DNA from: Enterobacter kobei
Lineage (GTDB): Bacteria > Pseudomonadota > Gammaproteobacteria > Enterobacterales > Enterobacteriaceae
NCBI RefSeq assembly: GCF_001729765.1
Contig: NZ_CP017181.1
Location: forward strand, 124,001 to 188,000
DNA: 64,000 nt
Direction of reading: 5' to 3'
The stretch's first letter is position 1, and the number at the start of each line of letters is the position of its first letter. The notes under the pieces were generated by a model. That model did no database searches and was not told the DNA's origin. It saw only the letters and a program-made list of their open reading frames with translations. Of the stretch, positions 1 through 10,063 are shown one piece after another. The position numbers were made by a program, and so were the translations under genes.

Positions 1-1000
1 AGTGCATTGCAGCGGCAATCCCTTTCACCAGGTTGGCATGCGGCAGACCGTATTCCAGCGTGCCGAGCAGCGGCTTAATCAGACGGTCGCCTGCACTCAG
101 CTTACGCAGCGGTTGACGTCCCACGCGCTCAACATCATCTTTCAGATACGGGTTTTCAAAGCGACCGAGGATTTTCTGGATGTAGGCTGCGTGTTTATCA
201 GCATCAAAACCGTAGCGTTTGATCAGCACCGCGCCGCTCTCTTCCATGGCCCCTTTTACCACCGCGCGGATTTTCTCATCGAGGATCGCATCGCGAATGG
301 TCTGATGACCGGCCAATTTTCCGAGGTACGCGGTTATAGCATGCCCGGTGTTCAGCGTGAAGAGTTTGCGTTCGACAAATGCCATCAGGTTATCGGTTAA
401 TTCCATTCCCGGAATAGTTGGCAGCGCACCTTTAAACTGAGTTTTATCGACGATCCACTCGCTGAAGGTTTCCACGGTCACTTCCAGCGGGTCGTGGGTG
501 GCGGATGCTGACGGCGGAACGATGCGGTCCACGGCGGAATCCACAAACCCAACGTGCGCGTCGACCCAGGCTTTATCTTCGTCAGCCACGGCCGCCATGA
601 CATGGCCTTTCAGCTGTGTGGTGCCGCGTACCATGTTTTCACAGGCGATGATGTTCAGCGGGGTGTCGATGCCCTGCGCTTTACGTTTTGCCAGGCCTTT
701 AGCCACCGCCGGGGCGATACGCTCCAGAACCACCGGGCCTACCGCCGTGGTGATAAGGTCAACGCTGGCAATCAGGTCGATTACGTCGTCGCCAATGCTG
801 CTGACCGCGTTCACGCCTGAGACGGTATCGACCTGCTCGTTTTCGCCCACCACATGGACCTGATAGCTATGACGGGCATTCAGGGCATCCAGGACCACCT
901 GATTCACATCGGCGAACGTCAGCGTAATGCCCGCGTCTGCCAGCAGTTTGCCGATAAAACCACGACCGATGTTACCTGCGCCAAAATGTAATGCTTTCAT
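1..1000 (-). CDS. mtlD: Mannitol-1-phosphate 5-dehydrogenase, C-terminus cut by window edge
   Basis: Cytoplasmic NAD-dependent enzyme that oxidises mannitol-1-phosphate, the product of the MtlA transporter, to fructose-6-phosphate. The minus-strand reading starts at ATG 998-1000 with [20 protein letters not shown], a GxGxxGxG-type Rossmann NAD-binding motif at the extreme N-terminus. About 333 codons lie in the window; the family is about 382 residues long, so roughly 50 C-terminal residues lie beyond position 1. It sits 102 bp downstream of mtlA on the same strand, the mtlA-mtlD operon order of E. coli, and the gap holds a palindromic repeat. Identification rests on family sequence and context. 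Confidence 0.95.
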   Translation of the reverse strand, partial: MKALHFGAGNIGRGFIGKLLADAGITLTFADVNQVVLDALNARHSYQVHVVGENEQVDTVSGVNAVSSIGDDVIDLIASVDLITTAVGPVVLERIAPAVAKGLAKRKAQGIDTPLNIIACENMVRGTTQLKGHVMAAVADEDKAWVDAHVGFVDSAVDRIVPPSASATHDPLEVTVETFSEWIVDKTQFKGALPTIPGMELTDNLMAFVERKLFTLNTGHAITAYLGKLAGHQTIRDAILDEKIRAVVKGAMEESGAVLIKRYGFDADKHAAYIQKILGRFENPYLKDDVERVGRQPLRKLSAGDRLIKPLLGTLEYGLPHANLVKGIAAAMH

Positions 1001-1026
1001 AGTGTTAACCTTCATCAATGTTTTTA

Positions 1027-1092
1027 CCCGAGAGGGCTGGGGTGAGGAGCTTTCTCCCCCTCACCCTAGCCCTCTCCCCGGGGGGAGAGGGA
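1027..1092. repeat. Paired REP-like palindrome, family A
   Basis: Between mtlA and mtlD. A GAGGGCTGGGGTGAG arm (from about 1032) is followed by its inverted copy CTCACCCTAGCCCTC (from about 1060) and then a CTCTCCCC/GGGGAGAG palindrome. Copies of the same unit occur near 6699, 13439, 19349, 41832 and 45962. Transcribed between the two mtl genes, it could form a stable mRNA stem. Confidence 0.8.
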
Positions 1093-1102
1093 AGAGGCGC
1101 TG

Positions 1103-3010
1103 TTATTTGTTCAGCAGTGCCAGAACTTCTTCAACGCTGGTGGTTTTGGCCAGACGCTCGATAACGGACTCATCGTCCAGGGCGTTGGTCAGGCTGGTGA
1201 TCACCTGGATATGCTCGTTGTTGCGAGCGGCGATACCAATCACCAGACGGGCGATGTCATCTTCTTCTTCACCGAAGCGTACGCCATCAGGATACTGACA
1301 GAACACCACACCGGTTTTCAGCACGCGGTCTTTCGCCTCAACGGTACCGTGTGGAACCGCGATAGATTCACCGAGATAGGTTGGGGTCAGTTTTTCGCGC
1401 TCCAGCATCGCATCGACATATTCAGGCTGAACGTAACCGCCTTTTACCAGCTGTTCACCGGCAAAGCGAATCGCTTCTTCTTTAGTAGCCGCGGTACGGC
1501 CGAGGAAGATGTTCTCCGCACCCAGTTTAAACAGGTGGGCATTACTCTCGTCAAAGCTATCCTGCAGGCTGGTGCGCACTTTCACTTCGTTATCTTCATG
1601 ACGCTGCGCGGCAACCAGACGTTCGGTCAGGCTGGTGTACAGGCCGCTGTCGAGGAAGTTAGTCAGCGAAATGTGCTGTGCCTGCGGTACCTGACGCATG
1701 GCGCGTTCGGTCAGATCGCGGTGGGTGATCACCAGGTCAACGTCCGGCGGCAGACTGTTAATTGCGCTGTTGGTCACGGAGATGTTGGTCAGGCCCGCAT
1801 CCTGTACTTTCTTACGCAGCACGCCGGCACCCATTGCGCTGGAGCCCATACCAGCATCACAAGCAACGATGATTTTACGCACGTGGCTCAGGTCGTTAGA
1901 GACATCGCCAGCCGCCAGCGGGGTCGCGCCTTTGGATTCCGCTTTCATGTCGTGCATACGGCGGGTTGCCGCTTCGATATCGTCATCTTCTTTCACTTTG
2001 CTGGTTTTCAGCAGGATAGAAGAAACCACGAAGGAGACCGCCATGGCCGCACAGATAGCCGCGATGTTAGCGAAGTAGGCACCTTTCGGGGTCATCGCCA
2101 GCACGGCCAGGATAGAGCCCGGAGAAGCAGGAGAGACCAGACCGCCGCCCAGCACGCTCAGGGTGAACACGCCGGTCATACCGCCGAGGATAACGGCCAG
2201 GATCAGGCGTGGGTTCATCAGCACGTACGGGAAGTAAATTTCGTGGATACCGCCCAGGAAGTGGATGATAGCCGCACCGCCAGCAGACTGCTTAGCGCTG
2301 CCGCGACCAAAGAACATGTATGCCAGCAGAACGCCCATACCCGGACCTGGGTTCGCTTCAATCAGGAAGAAGATGGACTTGCCGAGATCGTGAGACTGCT
2401 GAATACCCAGCGGCGAGAAGATACCGTGGTTGATGGCGTTATTAAGGAACAGAATTTTCGCCGGTTCAACGAAGATAGACGCCAGCGGCAGCATGTCGTG
2501 CGCCACCATAAAGTTAACGCCTGCCGCCAGAATTTTGGACAGCACTTCAACCGCAGGACCAATGCCGAGGAACGCCAGAATCGCGAGGATCATCCCGATG
2601 ATGCCCGCAGAGAAGTTGTTCACCAGCATTTCGAAGCCGGATTTGATCTTACCATCTACCCAGACGTCGAATTTCTTAATCGCCCAGCCGCCCAGAGGAC
2701 CGGCAATCATGGCACCGAGGAACATCGGCATATCCGCACCGACGATAACACCCATTGTGGTGATGGCACCCACAACGCCACCACGGTCACCGCCTACCAG
2801 ACGACCACCGGTGAAACCGATCAGCAGCGGCAGGAGGTAAGTAATCATAGGGCCAACAAGTTTCGCCAGCGTTTCGTTAGGCAACCACCCTGTCGGAATG
2901 AACAATGCGGTGATAATACCCCACGCGATAAACGCGCCGATATTTGGCATCACCATGTTGCTGAGGAAACGACCAAAGCTTTGAACTTTGATCTTGAAAT
3001 CGGATGACAT
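1103..3010 (-). CDS. mtlA: Mannitol-specific PTS permease EIICBA
   Basis: Inner-membrane phosphotransferase permease of 635 residues (E. coli MtlA is 637) that imports and phosphorylates mannitol. Domains run IIC-IIB-IIA. The membrane IIC part, about residues 1-345, contains the substrate-site GGIHEIYFPYV motif near residue 256. IIB, about 375-475, has the phosphocysteine loop CDAGMGSSAMGAG near residue 384. IIA, about 490-635, has the phosphohistidine in SIAVPHGT near residue 554. The start at 3008-3010 has an AAGGGG ribosome site just upstream. It is the first gene of the mtl operon, and the leader carries several CRP-like sites, in keeping with catabolite control. Confidence 0.98.
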   Translation of the reverse strand: MSSDFKIKVQSFGRFLSNMVMPNIGAFIAWGIITALFIPTGWLPNETLAKLVGPMITYLLPLLIGFTGGRLVGGDRGGVVGAITTMGVIVGADMPMFLGAMIAGPLGGWAIKKFDVWVDGKIKSGFEMLVNNFSAGIIGMILAILAFLGIGPAVEVLSKILAAGVNFMVAHDMLPLASIFVEPAKILFLNNAINHGIFSPLGIQQSHDLGKSIFFLIEANPGPGMGVLLAYMFFGRGSAKQSAGGAAIIHFLGGIHEIYFPYVLMNPRLILAVILGGMTGVFTLSVLGGGLVSPASPGSILAVLAMTPKGAYFANIAAICAAMAVSFVVSSILLKTSKVKEDDDIEAATRRMHDMKAESKGATPLAAGDVSNDLSHVRKIIVACDAGMGSSAMGAGVLRKKVQDAGLTNISVTNSAINSLPPDVDLVITHRDLTERAMRQVPQAQHISLTNFLDSGLYTSLTERLVAAQRHEDNEVKVRTSLQDSFDESNAHLFKLGAENIFLGRTAATKEEAIRFAGEQLVKGGYVQPEYVDAMLEREKLTPTYLGESIAVPHGTVEAKDRVLKTGVVFCQYPDGVRFGEEEDDIARLVIGIAARNNEHIQVITSLTNALDDESVIERLAKTTSVEEVLALLNK

Positions 3011-3152
3011 AAAACACCCCTTCTTATGTTTACGCTTAGGCTTGCGGCCCGAGGTTTATCGTTAATGTGCGGCGGCAGAGGTAGCCGGACCCTGTTCTGA
3101 TGCTGTGAAATCTGGCACTGAATCGTTCAACTGTCCAGACAGTGAAAATTTG

Positions 3153-3329
3153 TGTGACATATGTCACGTAAATGTAGGGGGTGTGGCATTTAATGACGTG
3201 ATACGAATCACAAAATTAGTGGGTAAAAAAAATACGATGGCGAAAAACAAAGCAAAAACCACGCGTTTTTGTGATTGCGATCGCATTTTTGTTTTGTGGG
3301 TTTGTTTCTGGATTGTGACTGATTTCACA
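3153..3329. promoter_or_regulatory. mtlA control region with four CRP-like sites
   Basis: Four matches to TGTGA-N6-TCACA lie upstream of mtlA: TGTGA-N6-TCACG at 3153-3168, CGTGA-N6-TCACA at 3197-3212, TGTGA-N6-TCGCA at 3270-3285, and a perfect TGTGA-N6-TCACA at 3314-3329. A weak half-match follows at 3357-3372. The E. coli mtl promoter is known for multiple CRP sites, so this layout is expected, but occupancy here is inferred. From 3373 to 3671 nothing else is evident apart from presumed promoters for mtlA and yibI. Confidence 0.75.
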
Positions 3330-3778
3330 AAATATTTTTATGCAGATTTCTCTGGCTGTGATCGGCGGCAAACTCTGCTTTGCGAATTGGCGTCAGGATA
3401 GTCTTGAGTGACACGTAAAGCTAAAAAACCACTTTTCATGTGTGGTATGGCGAAAAGTTAAAAGGTGGATTACGCTCTTAATGTAAGGTTAAGTATATTA
3501 TTATTCAGGTTATATTTTGACACGTTTATAAACTTGCATGGAGATATTATAAAAACCGATACTCCCCGGCTCTGAAATAACCAGTGTGCCTTTTAAATTT
3601 AAAAATAAATTAATTAGGCTGCGTGCTGTTTTATTCGTTTAATGAGTTGACGTTGTTTAAGTGAGGAAAATATGTTTCTCAACTATTTTGCGTTGGGCGT
3701 ATTGATTTTTGTATTTCTGGTGCTTTTTTACGGGATTATCGCTATTCATGATATCCCTTATAAGGTAATGACTCCAAC

Positions 3779-4282
3779 TTATTGATAGTGTTTTATGTTC
3801 AGATAATGCCCGATGACTTTGTCATGCAGCTCCACCGATTTTGAGAACGACAGCGACTTCCGTCCCAGCCGTGCCAGGTGCTGCCTCAGATTCAGGTTAT
3901 GCCGCTCAATTCGCTGCGTATATCGCTTGCTGATTACGTGCAGCTTTCCCTTCAGGCGGGATTCATACAGCGGCCAGCCATCCGTCATCCATATCACCAC
4001 GTCAAAGGGTGACAGCAGGCTCATAAGACGCCCCAGCGTCGCCATAGTGCGTTCACCGAATACGTGCGCAACAACCGTCTTCCGGAGCCTGTCATACGCG
4101 TAAAACAGCCAGCGCTGGCGCGATTTAGCCCCGACGTATCCCCACTGTTCGTCCATTTCCGCGCAGACGATGACGTCACTGCCCGGCTGTATGCGCGAGG
4201 TTACCGACTGCGGCCTGAGTTTTTTAAATGGCGGAAAATCGTGTTGAGGCCAACGCCCATAATGCGGGCGGTTGCCCGGCAT
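3779..4282 (-). CDS. insB: IS1 InsB' transposase catalytic part
   Basis: A frame of 167 codons matching the catalytic DDE-type part of IS1 transposase, with the [16 protein letters not shown] and [13 protein letters not shown] segments. In IS1 it is normally expressed as an InsAB' fusion by -1 slippage on an A6C heptamer; that motif is present here on the minus strand at 4219-4225. The catalytic frame looks intact. Expression of the fusion is doubtful because insA, which supplies the N-terminus, carries a frameshift. Confidence 0.9.
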   Translation of the reverse strand: MPGNRPHYGRWPQHDFPPFKKLRPQSVTSRIQPGSDVIVCAEMDEQWGYVGAKSRQRWLFYAYDRLRKTVVAHVFGERTMATLGRLMSLLSPFDVVIWMTDGWPLYESRLKGKLHVISKRYTQRIERHNLNLRQHLARLGRKSLSFSKSVELHDKVIGHYLNIKHYQ

Positions 4283-4477
4283 CCAACGCCATTCATGGCC
4301 ATATCAATGATTTTCTGGTGCGTACCGGGTTGAGAAGCGGTGTAAGTGAACTGCAGTTGCCATGTTTTACGGCAGTGAGAGCAGAGATAGCGCTGATGTC
4401 CGGCAGTGCTTTTGCCGTTACGCACCACCCCCGTCAGTAGCTGAACAGGAGGGACAGCTGATAGAAACAGAAGCCAC
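4201..4477 (-). pseudogene. insA: IS1 insA with one-base insertion
   Basis: InsA is the DNA-binding N-terminal part and regulator of IS1 transposase. From the usual GTG start at 4477 the frame reads [16 protein letters not shown], then meets a run of five G (plus-strand C at 4428-4432) where the standard element has four, and terminates a few codons later. Downstream the normal InsA frame resumes as [20 protein letters not shown] and ends with the helix-turn-helix and NSGRSR at 4201. An uninterrupted alternative frame from 4506 bypasses the shift but replaces the CPSC zinc-finger half with unrelated residues. A sequencing error in the homopolymer is possible. Confidence 0.8.
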
Positions 4478-4808
4478 TGGAGCACCTCAAAAACACCATC
4501 ATACACTAAATCAGTAAGTTGGCAGCATCACCCCCTTATAATATGGCTAAAAAACGTAATCATCCCCATGCCGATGCGATTCATACGGCAGGCTGGATTA
4601 GCCTGTTCACCCTCCATGCCATCTGGCCGTTTCTGTGGATTTGGGCCACGCTCTACCGTGAAGATCGCGGTTGGGGCATGCAGAACCACATTACAAAGCC
4701 AGATGAGGTCCCGGGCATGGATGCGCTGTCCAAACGCGTGGCCGAATTAGAACAAAAGCTGGCGGCGGTACAGCCCACTGCTGATCAGAACACGCTGGAG
4801 CGCTAATC

Positions 4809-5945
4809 ATGGATCTGTTGATTATTTTGACCTATGTGGCATTTGCCTGGGCGATCTTTAAAATATTCCGCATTCCGGTAAATCAGTGGACGCTCGCCAC
4901 CGCAACGTTGGGTGGGGTATTTATTGTTGCCGGACTGATTCTGTTAATGAACTATAACCATCCGTATACCTTTACGGCGCAAAAAGCGGTTATTTCCATT
5001 CCGATTACACCGCAGGTGACGGGCGTGGTCACCGAAGTGACTGATAAAAACAACCAGCTCATTAAAAAAGGCGAAGTGTTATTTAAACTTGATCCGGGCC
5101 GCTACCAGGCGCGGGTCGATAGACTCAAGGCCGATCTGGTCACCCCAACCCACAATATCGATAGCCTGAAAGCGCAGCTTGCAGAAGCCGTCGCTAATAC
5201 CACGCGCGTCTCGGCAGAGCGTGACCGCCTGTATAAAGATTATCAGCGTTACCTGAAAGGCAGCCGGGCGAAGGTGAACCCGTTTTCTGAAAGCGATATC
5301 GACAACGCGCGGCAGAACTATCTGGCGCAGGATGCGCTGGTGAAAGGTTCTGTGGCTGAACAGACGCAGATTCAAAGTCAGTTAGACAGCATGGTGAACG
5401 GTGAACAGTCGCAGATTGCCTCATTACGCGCCCAGCTTGCCGAAGCGAAATACAATCTCGATCAGACCGTGGTGCGCGCGCCGAGCAACGGCTATATCAC
5501 CCAGGTGCTGATCCGTCCGGGGACCTATGCCGCCGCGTTACCTCTGCGTCCGGTCATGGTCTTTATTCCTGAACAGAAACGTCAGATTGTGGCGCAGTTC
5601 CGCCAGAACTCGCTGCTGCGTCTTAAGCCGGGTGATGAAGCAGAAGTGGTGTTTAATGCGCTGCCGGGCCAGGTATTTACCGGGAAACTCACCAGCGTCC
5701 TGCCGGTGGTGCCGGGAGGGTCGTACCAGGCGCAGGGGGCGTTGCAGGCATTGACCGTCACACCGGGCACGGATGGCGTACAGGCGCTGATTGAACTGGA
5801 GCCTAACGCCGACGTCGATGCGCTACCAGACGGTATCTATGCCCAGGTGGCGGTCTATTCAGACCATTTCGCCCACGTCTCGGTGATGCGTAAAGTGTTG
5901 CTGCGCATGACCAGCTGGATGCACTACCTCTACCTCGATCATTAA
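4809..5945 (+). CDS. yibH: HlyD-family membrane fusion protein YibH
   Basis: A 378-residue periplasmic adaptor/membrane-fusion-type protein, the same length as E. coli YibH. It has two N-terminal hydrophobic segments (about residues 5-20 and 28-48), a lipoyl-like half near residues 70-95 ([20 protein letters not shown]), a coiled-coil hairpin at about 100-210, and the second lipoyl half plus beta-barrel after [19 protein letters not shown]. Such proteins normally link an inner-membrane pump to an outer-membrane channel; no pump gene is adjacent, and its substrate is unknown. It starts 2 bp after the interrupted yibI, so its transcription may be altered by the IS1 insertion. Confidence 0.93.
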   Translation: MDLLIILTYVAFAWAIFKIFRIPVNQWTLATATLGGVFIVAGLILLMNYNHPYTFTAQKAVISIPITPQVTGVVTEVTDKNNQLIKKGEVLFKLDPGRYQARVDRLKADLVTPTHNIDSLKAQLAEAVANTTRVSAERDRLYKDYQRYLKGSRAKVNPFSESDIDNARQNYLAQDALVKGSVAEQTQIQSQLDSMVNGEQSQIASLRAQLAEAKYNLDQTVVRAPSNGYITQVLIRPGTYAAALPLRPVMVFIPEQKRQIVAQFRQNSLLRLKPGDEAEVVFNALPGQVFTGKLTSVLPVVPGGSYQAQGALQALTVTPGTDGVQALIELEPNADVDALPDGIYAQVAVYSDHFAHVSVMRKVLLRMTSWMHYLYLDH

Positions 5946-5953
5946 TCCCGCCA

Positions 5954-5988
5954 GGGCAGGAATGCGACATCCATACCTGCCCTTTTTT
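5954..5988 (+). terminator. Rho-independent terminator after yibH
   Basis: GGGCAGG at 5954-5960 pairs with CCTGCCC at 5976-5982, followed by six T. Confidence 0.85.
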
Positions 5989-6035
5989 CATCCCGTGATC
6001 CATACTGACCTTTTCCCAGCATCAAGGATCAGGCA

Positions 6036-6644
6036 ATGAAACTCATCGGTAGCTACACCAGTCCCTTCGTGCGAAAAATCTCGATTCTCCTGCTGGAGAA
6101 AGGGATGACATTCGAATTCGTCAATGAACAGCCCTACAACGCTGAAAACGGCGTCGCGCAGTACAACCCGCTGGGAAAAGTTCCGGCGCTGGTGACGGAC
6201 GAGGGTGAATACTGGTTCGACTCCCCGATTATTGCGGAGTATATCGAGCTGTTGGGCGTGGCCCCGGCAATGCTGCCGGCTGACCCAAAAGCGGCGCTGG
6301 CGGTGAAGCAGATTGAAGCCCTGGCCGATGGCATTATGGATGCGGCGCTGACTTCCGTGCGTGAGCAGGCAAGGCCCGCCGCACAGCAGTCAGAAAACGA
6401 ACTGCTGCGCCAGCGGGAAAAAATCAACCGCAGTCTGGATATGTGCGAAAAGCTCATCCGGGAGGGAAAAATTCACACCGACAGCCTGAACCTGGCCACC
6501 ATCGCCATTGCCTGCGCCATCGGGTATCTCAATTTCCGCCGCGTGTCCCCCGGCTGGTGCGTTGACCGACCGTTGCTGGTGAAGCTGGCTGAAACGCTCT
6601 TTAGCCGCGAGAGCTTTGCCCGTACCGAACCGCCAAAGGCTTGA
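6036..6644 (+). CDS. yibF: Glutathione S-transferase family protein YibF
   Basis: A 202-residue cytoplasmic GST-fold protein, the family's usual length. The thioredoxin-like N-domain (about 1-78) opens with [20 protein letters not shown] and has the cis-Pro segment [10 protein letters not shown] and the SPIIAEYIE motif that binds the glutathione gamma-glutamyl end; an all-helical C-domain follows. AAGGATCAGG precedes the start. E. coli YibF binds glutathione, but its physiological substrate is not known. It keeps the E. coli position between yibH and selA. Confidence 0.93.
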   Translation: MKLIGSYTSPFVRKISILLLEKGMTFEFVNEQPYNAENGVAQYNPLGKVPALVTDEGEYWFDSPIIAEYIELLGVAPAMLPADPKAALAVKQIEALADGIMDAALTSVREQARPAAQQSENELLRQREKINRSLDMCEKLIREGKIHTDSLNLATIAIACAIGYLNFRRVSPGWCVDRPLLVKLAETLFSRESFARTEPPKA

Positions 6645-6698
6645 CGCGGGTTATAACACTTCGCTGCAGGAGGCGGTACAATCTCTCCACATGTTAAC

Positions 6699-6720
6699 TC
6701 CCTCTCCCGTCGGGAGGGGG
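6699..6720. repeat. REP-like palindrome, family A (short)
   Basis: CTCCCTCTCCC / GGGAGGGGG hairpin in the 103-bp gap between yibF and selA. It is the core half of the family A unit and lies just upstream of the selA start. Confidence 0.65.
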
Positions 6721-6747
6721 GAAGATATTTACTCGCCAGGCGCTTTC

Positions 6748-8133
6748 ATGACTACTCATCATTCGCTCTACAGCCAGATCCCCGCTACCGATCGTCTTCT
6801 TCGCGAACCTCGCATTCATGCTGTTGTGGAGCGTTTCGGCCATACCGCGACGGTTGAGATGTTACGCCTGCTTCAGGACGAAGCCCGATGCGCCATTCAG
6901 GCAGAAAATAGCTTGCCCGACTGGTGTAGCGAGTGGGAGCTGGAAGTGGAACATCGGCTGGACAAGAACGCGCAAAGCGCATTACGCCCGGTGATCAACC
7001 TTACCGGTACCGTGCTGCACACCAACCTGGGCCGCGCGCAGCAGGCGGAAGAGGCCGTGGCTGCGGTCGGGCAGGCCATGCGAACGCCGGTGACGCTGGA
7101 GTACGATCTGGACGGCGCAGGACGCGGGCATCGCGATCGTGCCCTGGCGGATCTGCTGTGCCAGCTGACCGGTGCAGAAGATGCCTGCATTGTGAATAAC
7201 AACGCCGCAGCGGTGCTGCTAATGCTGGCGGCCACCGCCAGTGGCAAAGAGGTGGTGGTATCCCGCGGCGAGCTGGTGGAAATTGGCGGGGCGTTTCGCA
7301 TCCCGGACGTGATGCGCCAGGCGGGCTGCACGCTGCATGAGGTCGGTACCACCAACCGTACCCATGCGAAAGATTATCGCGCAGCGGTGAATGAAAACAC
7401 CGCCCTGCTGATGAAGGTTCACACCAGCAATTATCAGATTGAAGGCTTCACCAAAACGGTTGATGAGGCCGAGCTGGCGGAGATTGGGCGCGAACTGAAT
7501 CTCCCGGTGATTGCCGATCTCGGCAGCGGTTCGCTGGTGGACCTGAGCCAGTACGGCTTGCCAAAAGAACCGATGCCGCAAGAGATGATTGCGGCGGGCG
7601 TCAGCCTGGTGAGTTTTTCCGGCGACAAACTGCTGGGCGGGCCGCAGGCCGGGATTATCGTCGGCAAACGCGAGCTGATTGCCCGGCTGCAGCAGCATCC
7701 GCTCAAGCGCGCCCTGCGAGCCGATAAAATGACCCTTGCCGCGCTGGATGCGACGCTGCGGCTCTATCTCCATCCGGAGAAGCTGGCCGACCGCCTGCCT
7801 GTGCTGCGTCTCTTAACCCGTGATGCCGCCTCGATTCGTGCGCAGGCCGAGTTATTGCTGCCGCGCATCGCCCCGCACTACCCTGATTTTGACGTTCGGA
7901 TTGAGCCCTGCCAGTCGCAGATTGGCAGCGGTTCGCTGCCGGTGGACAGGCTGCCGAGCGAAGCGCTCACGTTTACCCCGCGTGACGGGCGCGGCAGCCA
8001 CCTGGAGGCCCTGTCGTTACGCTGGCGCGCCATGCCTGTGCCGGTTATCGGGCGGATTTACGATGGACGAATGTGGCTGGATCTGCGTTGCCTTGATGAT
8101 GAAGAGCGATTTCTGGAGATGTTGATGAAATGA
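6748..8133 (+). CDS. selA: L-seryl-tRNA(Sec) selenium transferase
   Basis: PLP enzyme that converts seryl-tRNA(Sec) to selenocysteyl-tRNA(Sec). With start ATG 6748 ([18 protein letters not shown]) it has 461 residues, against 463 in E. coli; an open frame extends upstream to 6616 but crosses a palindromic repeat and lacks similarity. Visible features are the [14 protein letters not shown] segment, the [13 protein letters not shown] phosphate-binding region, and the PLP lysine in [14 protein letters not shown] (Lys294). Its stop overlaps the selB start (ATGA at 8130-8133), so the two are translationally coupled. The pair implies selenoproteins such as formate dehydrogenases elsewhere in the genome. 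Confidence 0.97.
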   Translation: MTTHHSLYSQIPATDRLLREPRIHAVVERFGHTATVEMLRLLQDEARCAIQAENSLPDWCSEWELEVEHRLDKNAQSALRPVINLTGTVLHTNLGRAQQAEEAVAAVGQAMRTPVTLEYDLDGAGRGHRDRALADLLCQLTGAEDACIVNNNAAAVLLMLAATASGKEVVVSRGELVEIGGAFRIPDVMRQAGCTLHEVGTTNRTHAKDYRAAVNENTALLMKVHTSNYQIEGFTKTVDEAELAEIGRELNLPVIADLGSGSLVDLSQYGLPKEPMPQEMIAAGVSLVSFSGDKLLGGPQAGIIVGKRELIARLQQHPLKRALRADKMTLAALDATLRLYLHPEKLADRLPVLRLLTRDAASIRAQAELLLPRIAPHYPDFDVRIEPCQSQIGSGSLPVDRLPSEALTFTPRDGRGSHLEALSLRWRAMPVPVIGRIYDGRMWLDLRCLDDEERFLEMLMK

Positions 8134-9977
8134 TTATTGCCACCGCCGGTCATGTCGACCACGGAAAAACTACGTTGCTGCAGGCGATTACTGGCATAAA
8201 CGCCGATCGTCTGCCGGAAGAGAAAAAGCGCGGCATGACTATCGACCTGGGCTATGCCTACTGGCCCCAGCCAGACGGCCGCGTGCTGGGTTTTATTGAT
8301 GTACCAGGGCACGAGAAGTTTCTGTCTAACATGCTGGCGGGGGTGGGGGGTATCGATCATGCCCTGCTGGTCGTGGCCTGCGATGACGGCGTGATGGCGC
8401 AAACCCGCGAGCATCTGGCAATCCTCCAGCTGACCGGCAACCCGCAGCTGACCGTAGCGCTGACGAAAGCTGACCGCGTGGATGACGCGCGCGTCGGCGA
8501 GGTGCGCGAAGGGGTGCAGGCCACCTTACGGGAGTATGGTTTTGCCGATGCGCCGATTTTTGTCACCGTGGCCACCGAAGGCCGCGGCATCGACGAACTT
8601 CGTCACCATTTGCAGCAACTGACGTCACGTGACCACGCAAGTCATCATCGCTTCCGTCTGGCGATTGATCGGGCATTTACCGTAAAAGGGGCGGGCCTGG
8701 TGGTCACCGGTTCCGCGTTGAGTGGTGAAGTGAAGGTGGGCGATAGCCTGTGGCTGACGGGCGTTAACAAACCGATGCGCGTGCGCGGCTTACATGCACA
8801 GAACCAGCCCGCAGAGCAGGCGCATGCCGGGCAGCGGATCGCGCTGAATATTGCCGGAGATGCGGAAAAAGAGCAGCTTAACCGCGGCGACTGGCTGCTG
8901 GCCGATGCTCCGCCAGAGCCGTCTGAACGCGTGATTGTCTCTCTGCAGACGAATGTGCCGCTGACTCAGTGGCAGCCGCTGCATATTCACCACGCGGCCA
9001 GCCATATCACCGGACGCGTGTCGCTGCTGGAAAACGATCTTGCTGAACTGGTTTTCGATTCACCGCTCTGGCTTGCAGACAACGACCGTCTGGTTCTGCG
9101 GGATATCTCCGCGCGGGAAACGCTGGCCGGGGCACGGGTGGTGGCGCTTAACTCGCCGCGACGCGGCAAGCGTAAACCGGAATATCTGCAATGGCTGGCC
9201 GCGCTGGCACAGGCCCCTGATGATAACGCCGCGCTGCGGGTGCATCTCGATCGCGGTGCGGTGAACCTGGGTGATTTTGCCTGGGCACGCCAGCTGAGCA
9301 GGGAAGGATTAGACCCGCTGACCCGGCAGCCGGGCTTTATTCAGGCCGGTAATAGCCTGTTGAATGCCCCGGTTGCCGCACGCTGGCAGCGCAAAATACT
9401 CACCACTCTCGCGACGTATCATGAACAGCATCAGGATGAGCCTGGTCCGGGGCGTGAGCGTCTGCGCCGCATGGCGCTGCCGATGGAAGACGATGCGCTG
9501 GTGCTGCTGCTGATTGAAAACATGCGCGAAAGCGGGGTGATTAAAAGCCACCACGGCTGGCTGCACCTGCCGGATCACAAAGCCGGATTCACCGCAGAGC
9601 AGGAGGTTATCTGGCAGAAAGTGGCTTCGCTGTTTGGTGATGAGCCGTGGTGGGTTCGCGATCTGGCGCGCGAAACGAACACCGACGAGCAGGCGATGCG
9701 TCAGGTATTACGCCACGCGGCGCAGCAGGGGCTGATAGTTGCGATCGTGAAAGATCGTTATTACCGTAACGATCGCATTGTGGCGTTTGCTAACCTGATC
9801 CGCGAGCTGGATCAGGCGCGCGGCTCTACCTGTGCAGCCGATTTTCGCGATCGGCTGAACGTAGGGCGCAAGCTGGCGATTCAGATCCTGGAATATTTCA
9901 ATCGTATTGGGTTTACGCGTCGCCGCGGTAACGACCATGTTCTGCGAGATTCGTTATTATTTCCTGAAACTCCGTGA
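8130..9977 (+). CDS. selB: Selenocysteine-specific elongation factor
   Basis: A 615-residue GTPase that delivers Sec-tRNA(Sec) to UGA codons followed by a SECIS stem-loop. G motifs are [10 protein letters not shown] at residues 7-16, DVPGHEKF near 60, and TKAD near 112. EF-Tu-like domains II and III are followed by four winged-helix repeats over roughly the last 240 residues that bind SECIS RNA. The length matches E. coli SelB (614). It overlaps selA by four bases. In E. coli yiaY lies between selB and aldB; here aldB follows directly. Confidence 0.97.
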   Translation: MIIATAGHVDHGKTTLLQAITGINADRLPEEKKRGMTIDLGYAYWPQPDGRVLGFIDVPGHEKFLSNMLAGVGGIDHALLVVACDDGVMAQTREHLAILQLTGNPQLTVALTKADRVDDARVGEVREGVQATLREYGFADAPIFVTVATEGRGIDELRHHLQQLTSRDHASHHRFRLAIDRAFTVKGAGLVVTGSALSGEVKVGDSLWLTGVNKPMRVRGLHAQNQPAEQAHAGQRIALNIAGDAEKEQLNRGDWLLADAPPEPSERVIVSLQTNVPLTQWQPLHIHHAASHITGRVSLLENDLAELVFDSPLWLADNDRLVLRDISARETLAGARVVALNSPRRGKRKPEYLQWLAALAQAPDDNAALRVHLDRGAVNLGDFAWARQLSREGLDPLTRQPGFIQAGNSLLNAPVAARWQRKILTTLATYHEQHQDEPGPGRERLRRMALPMEDDALVLLLIENMRESGVIKSHHGWLHLPDHKAGFTAEQEVIWQKVASLFGDEPWWVRDLARETNTDEQAMRQVLRHAAQQGLIVAIVKDRYYRNDRIVAFANLIRELDQARGSTCAADFRDRLNVGRKLAIQILEYFNRIGFTRRRGNDHVLRDSLLFPETP

Positions 9978-10063
9978 CCCCCGTCGTAAACACCGTTACC
10001 GGTTGGCGAGAAAATCGCCAGCCGGGACTACCCTTGTTGTACACCAACAGCAAGGAGACGGTC

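Larger units (their letters stand above)
3764..4532 (-). mobile_element. IS1-family insertion sequence with 9-bp target duplication
   Basis: The ends are GGTAATGACTCCAACTTATTG at the left and, on the other strand, GGTGATGCTGCCAACTTACTG at the right, the characteristic IS1 inverted repeats. The direct repeat CCCTTATAA flanks it at 3755-3763 and 4533-4541. Transposase genes run right to left. The element counts 769 bp rather than the usual 768; the extra base lies in a run of five C at 4428-4432 and disrupts insA. The insertion disrupts yibI and separates yibH from its upstream promoter. Confidence 0.97.
3672..4806 (+). pseudogene. yibI: DUF3302 inner-membrane protein, split by IS1
   Basis: The reading frame starts at ATG 3672 (MFLNYFALGVLIFVFLVLFY) and runs 30 codons to Tyr, where IS1 interrupts it. 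The frame continues after the element at 4542 as N-MAKKRNHPHADAIHTAGW and stops at 4806. Rejoined without the element and one copy of the 9-bp duplication, it encodes about 120 residues with two hydrophobic segments, like E. coli YibI/YiaW. In the present form the 5' piece runs into the element and stops at 3783-3785, giving 37 residues. The 3' piece could start at TTG 4519 or ATG 4543 but would lack the first membrane segment. yibH follows 2 bp after the stop, so the pair was an operon. Confidence 0.92.

Noticed and set aside
1211..3007. Open frame of nearly 600 codons on the plus strand opposite mtlA
   Set aside because: It lies wholly antisense to a full-length, motif-complete mtlA, and its His/Arg-rich translation has no recognisable domain; it is a by-product of codon bias.
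4519..4806. Stand-alone 95-residue gene between IS1 and yibH
   Set aside because: It is the 3' part of yibI; its first codons come from the IS1 end.
6616..6747. Longer N-terminus for selA
   Set aside because: The extension overlaps the yibF end, crosses a palindromic repeat and is absent from SelA homologues, whose start matches ATG 6748.
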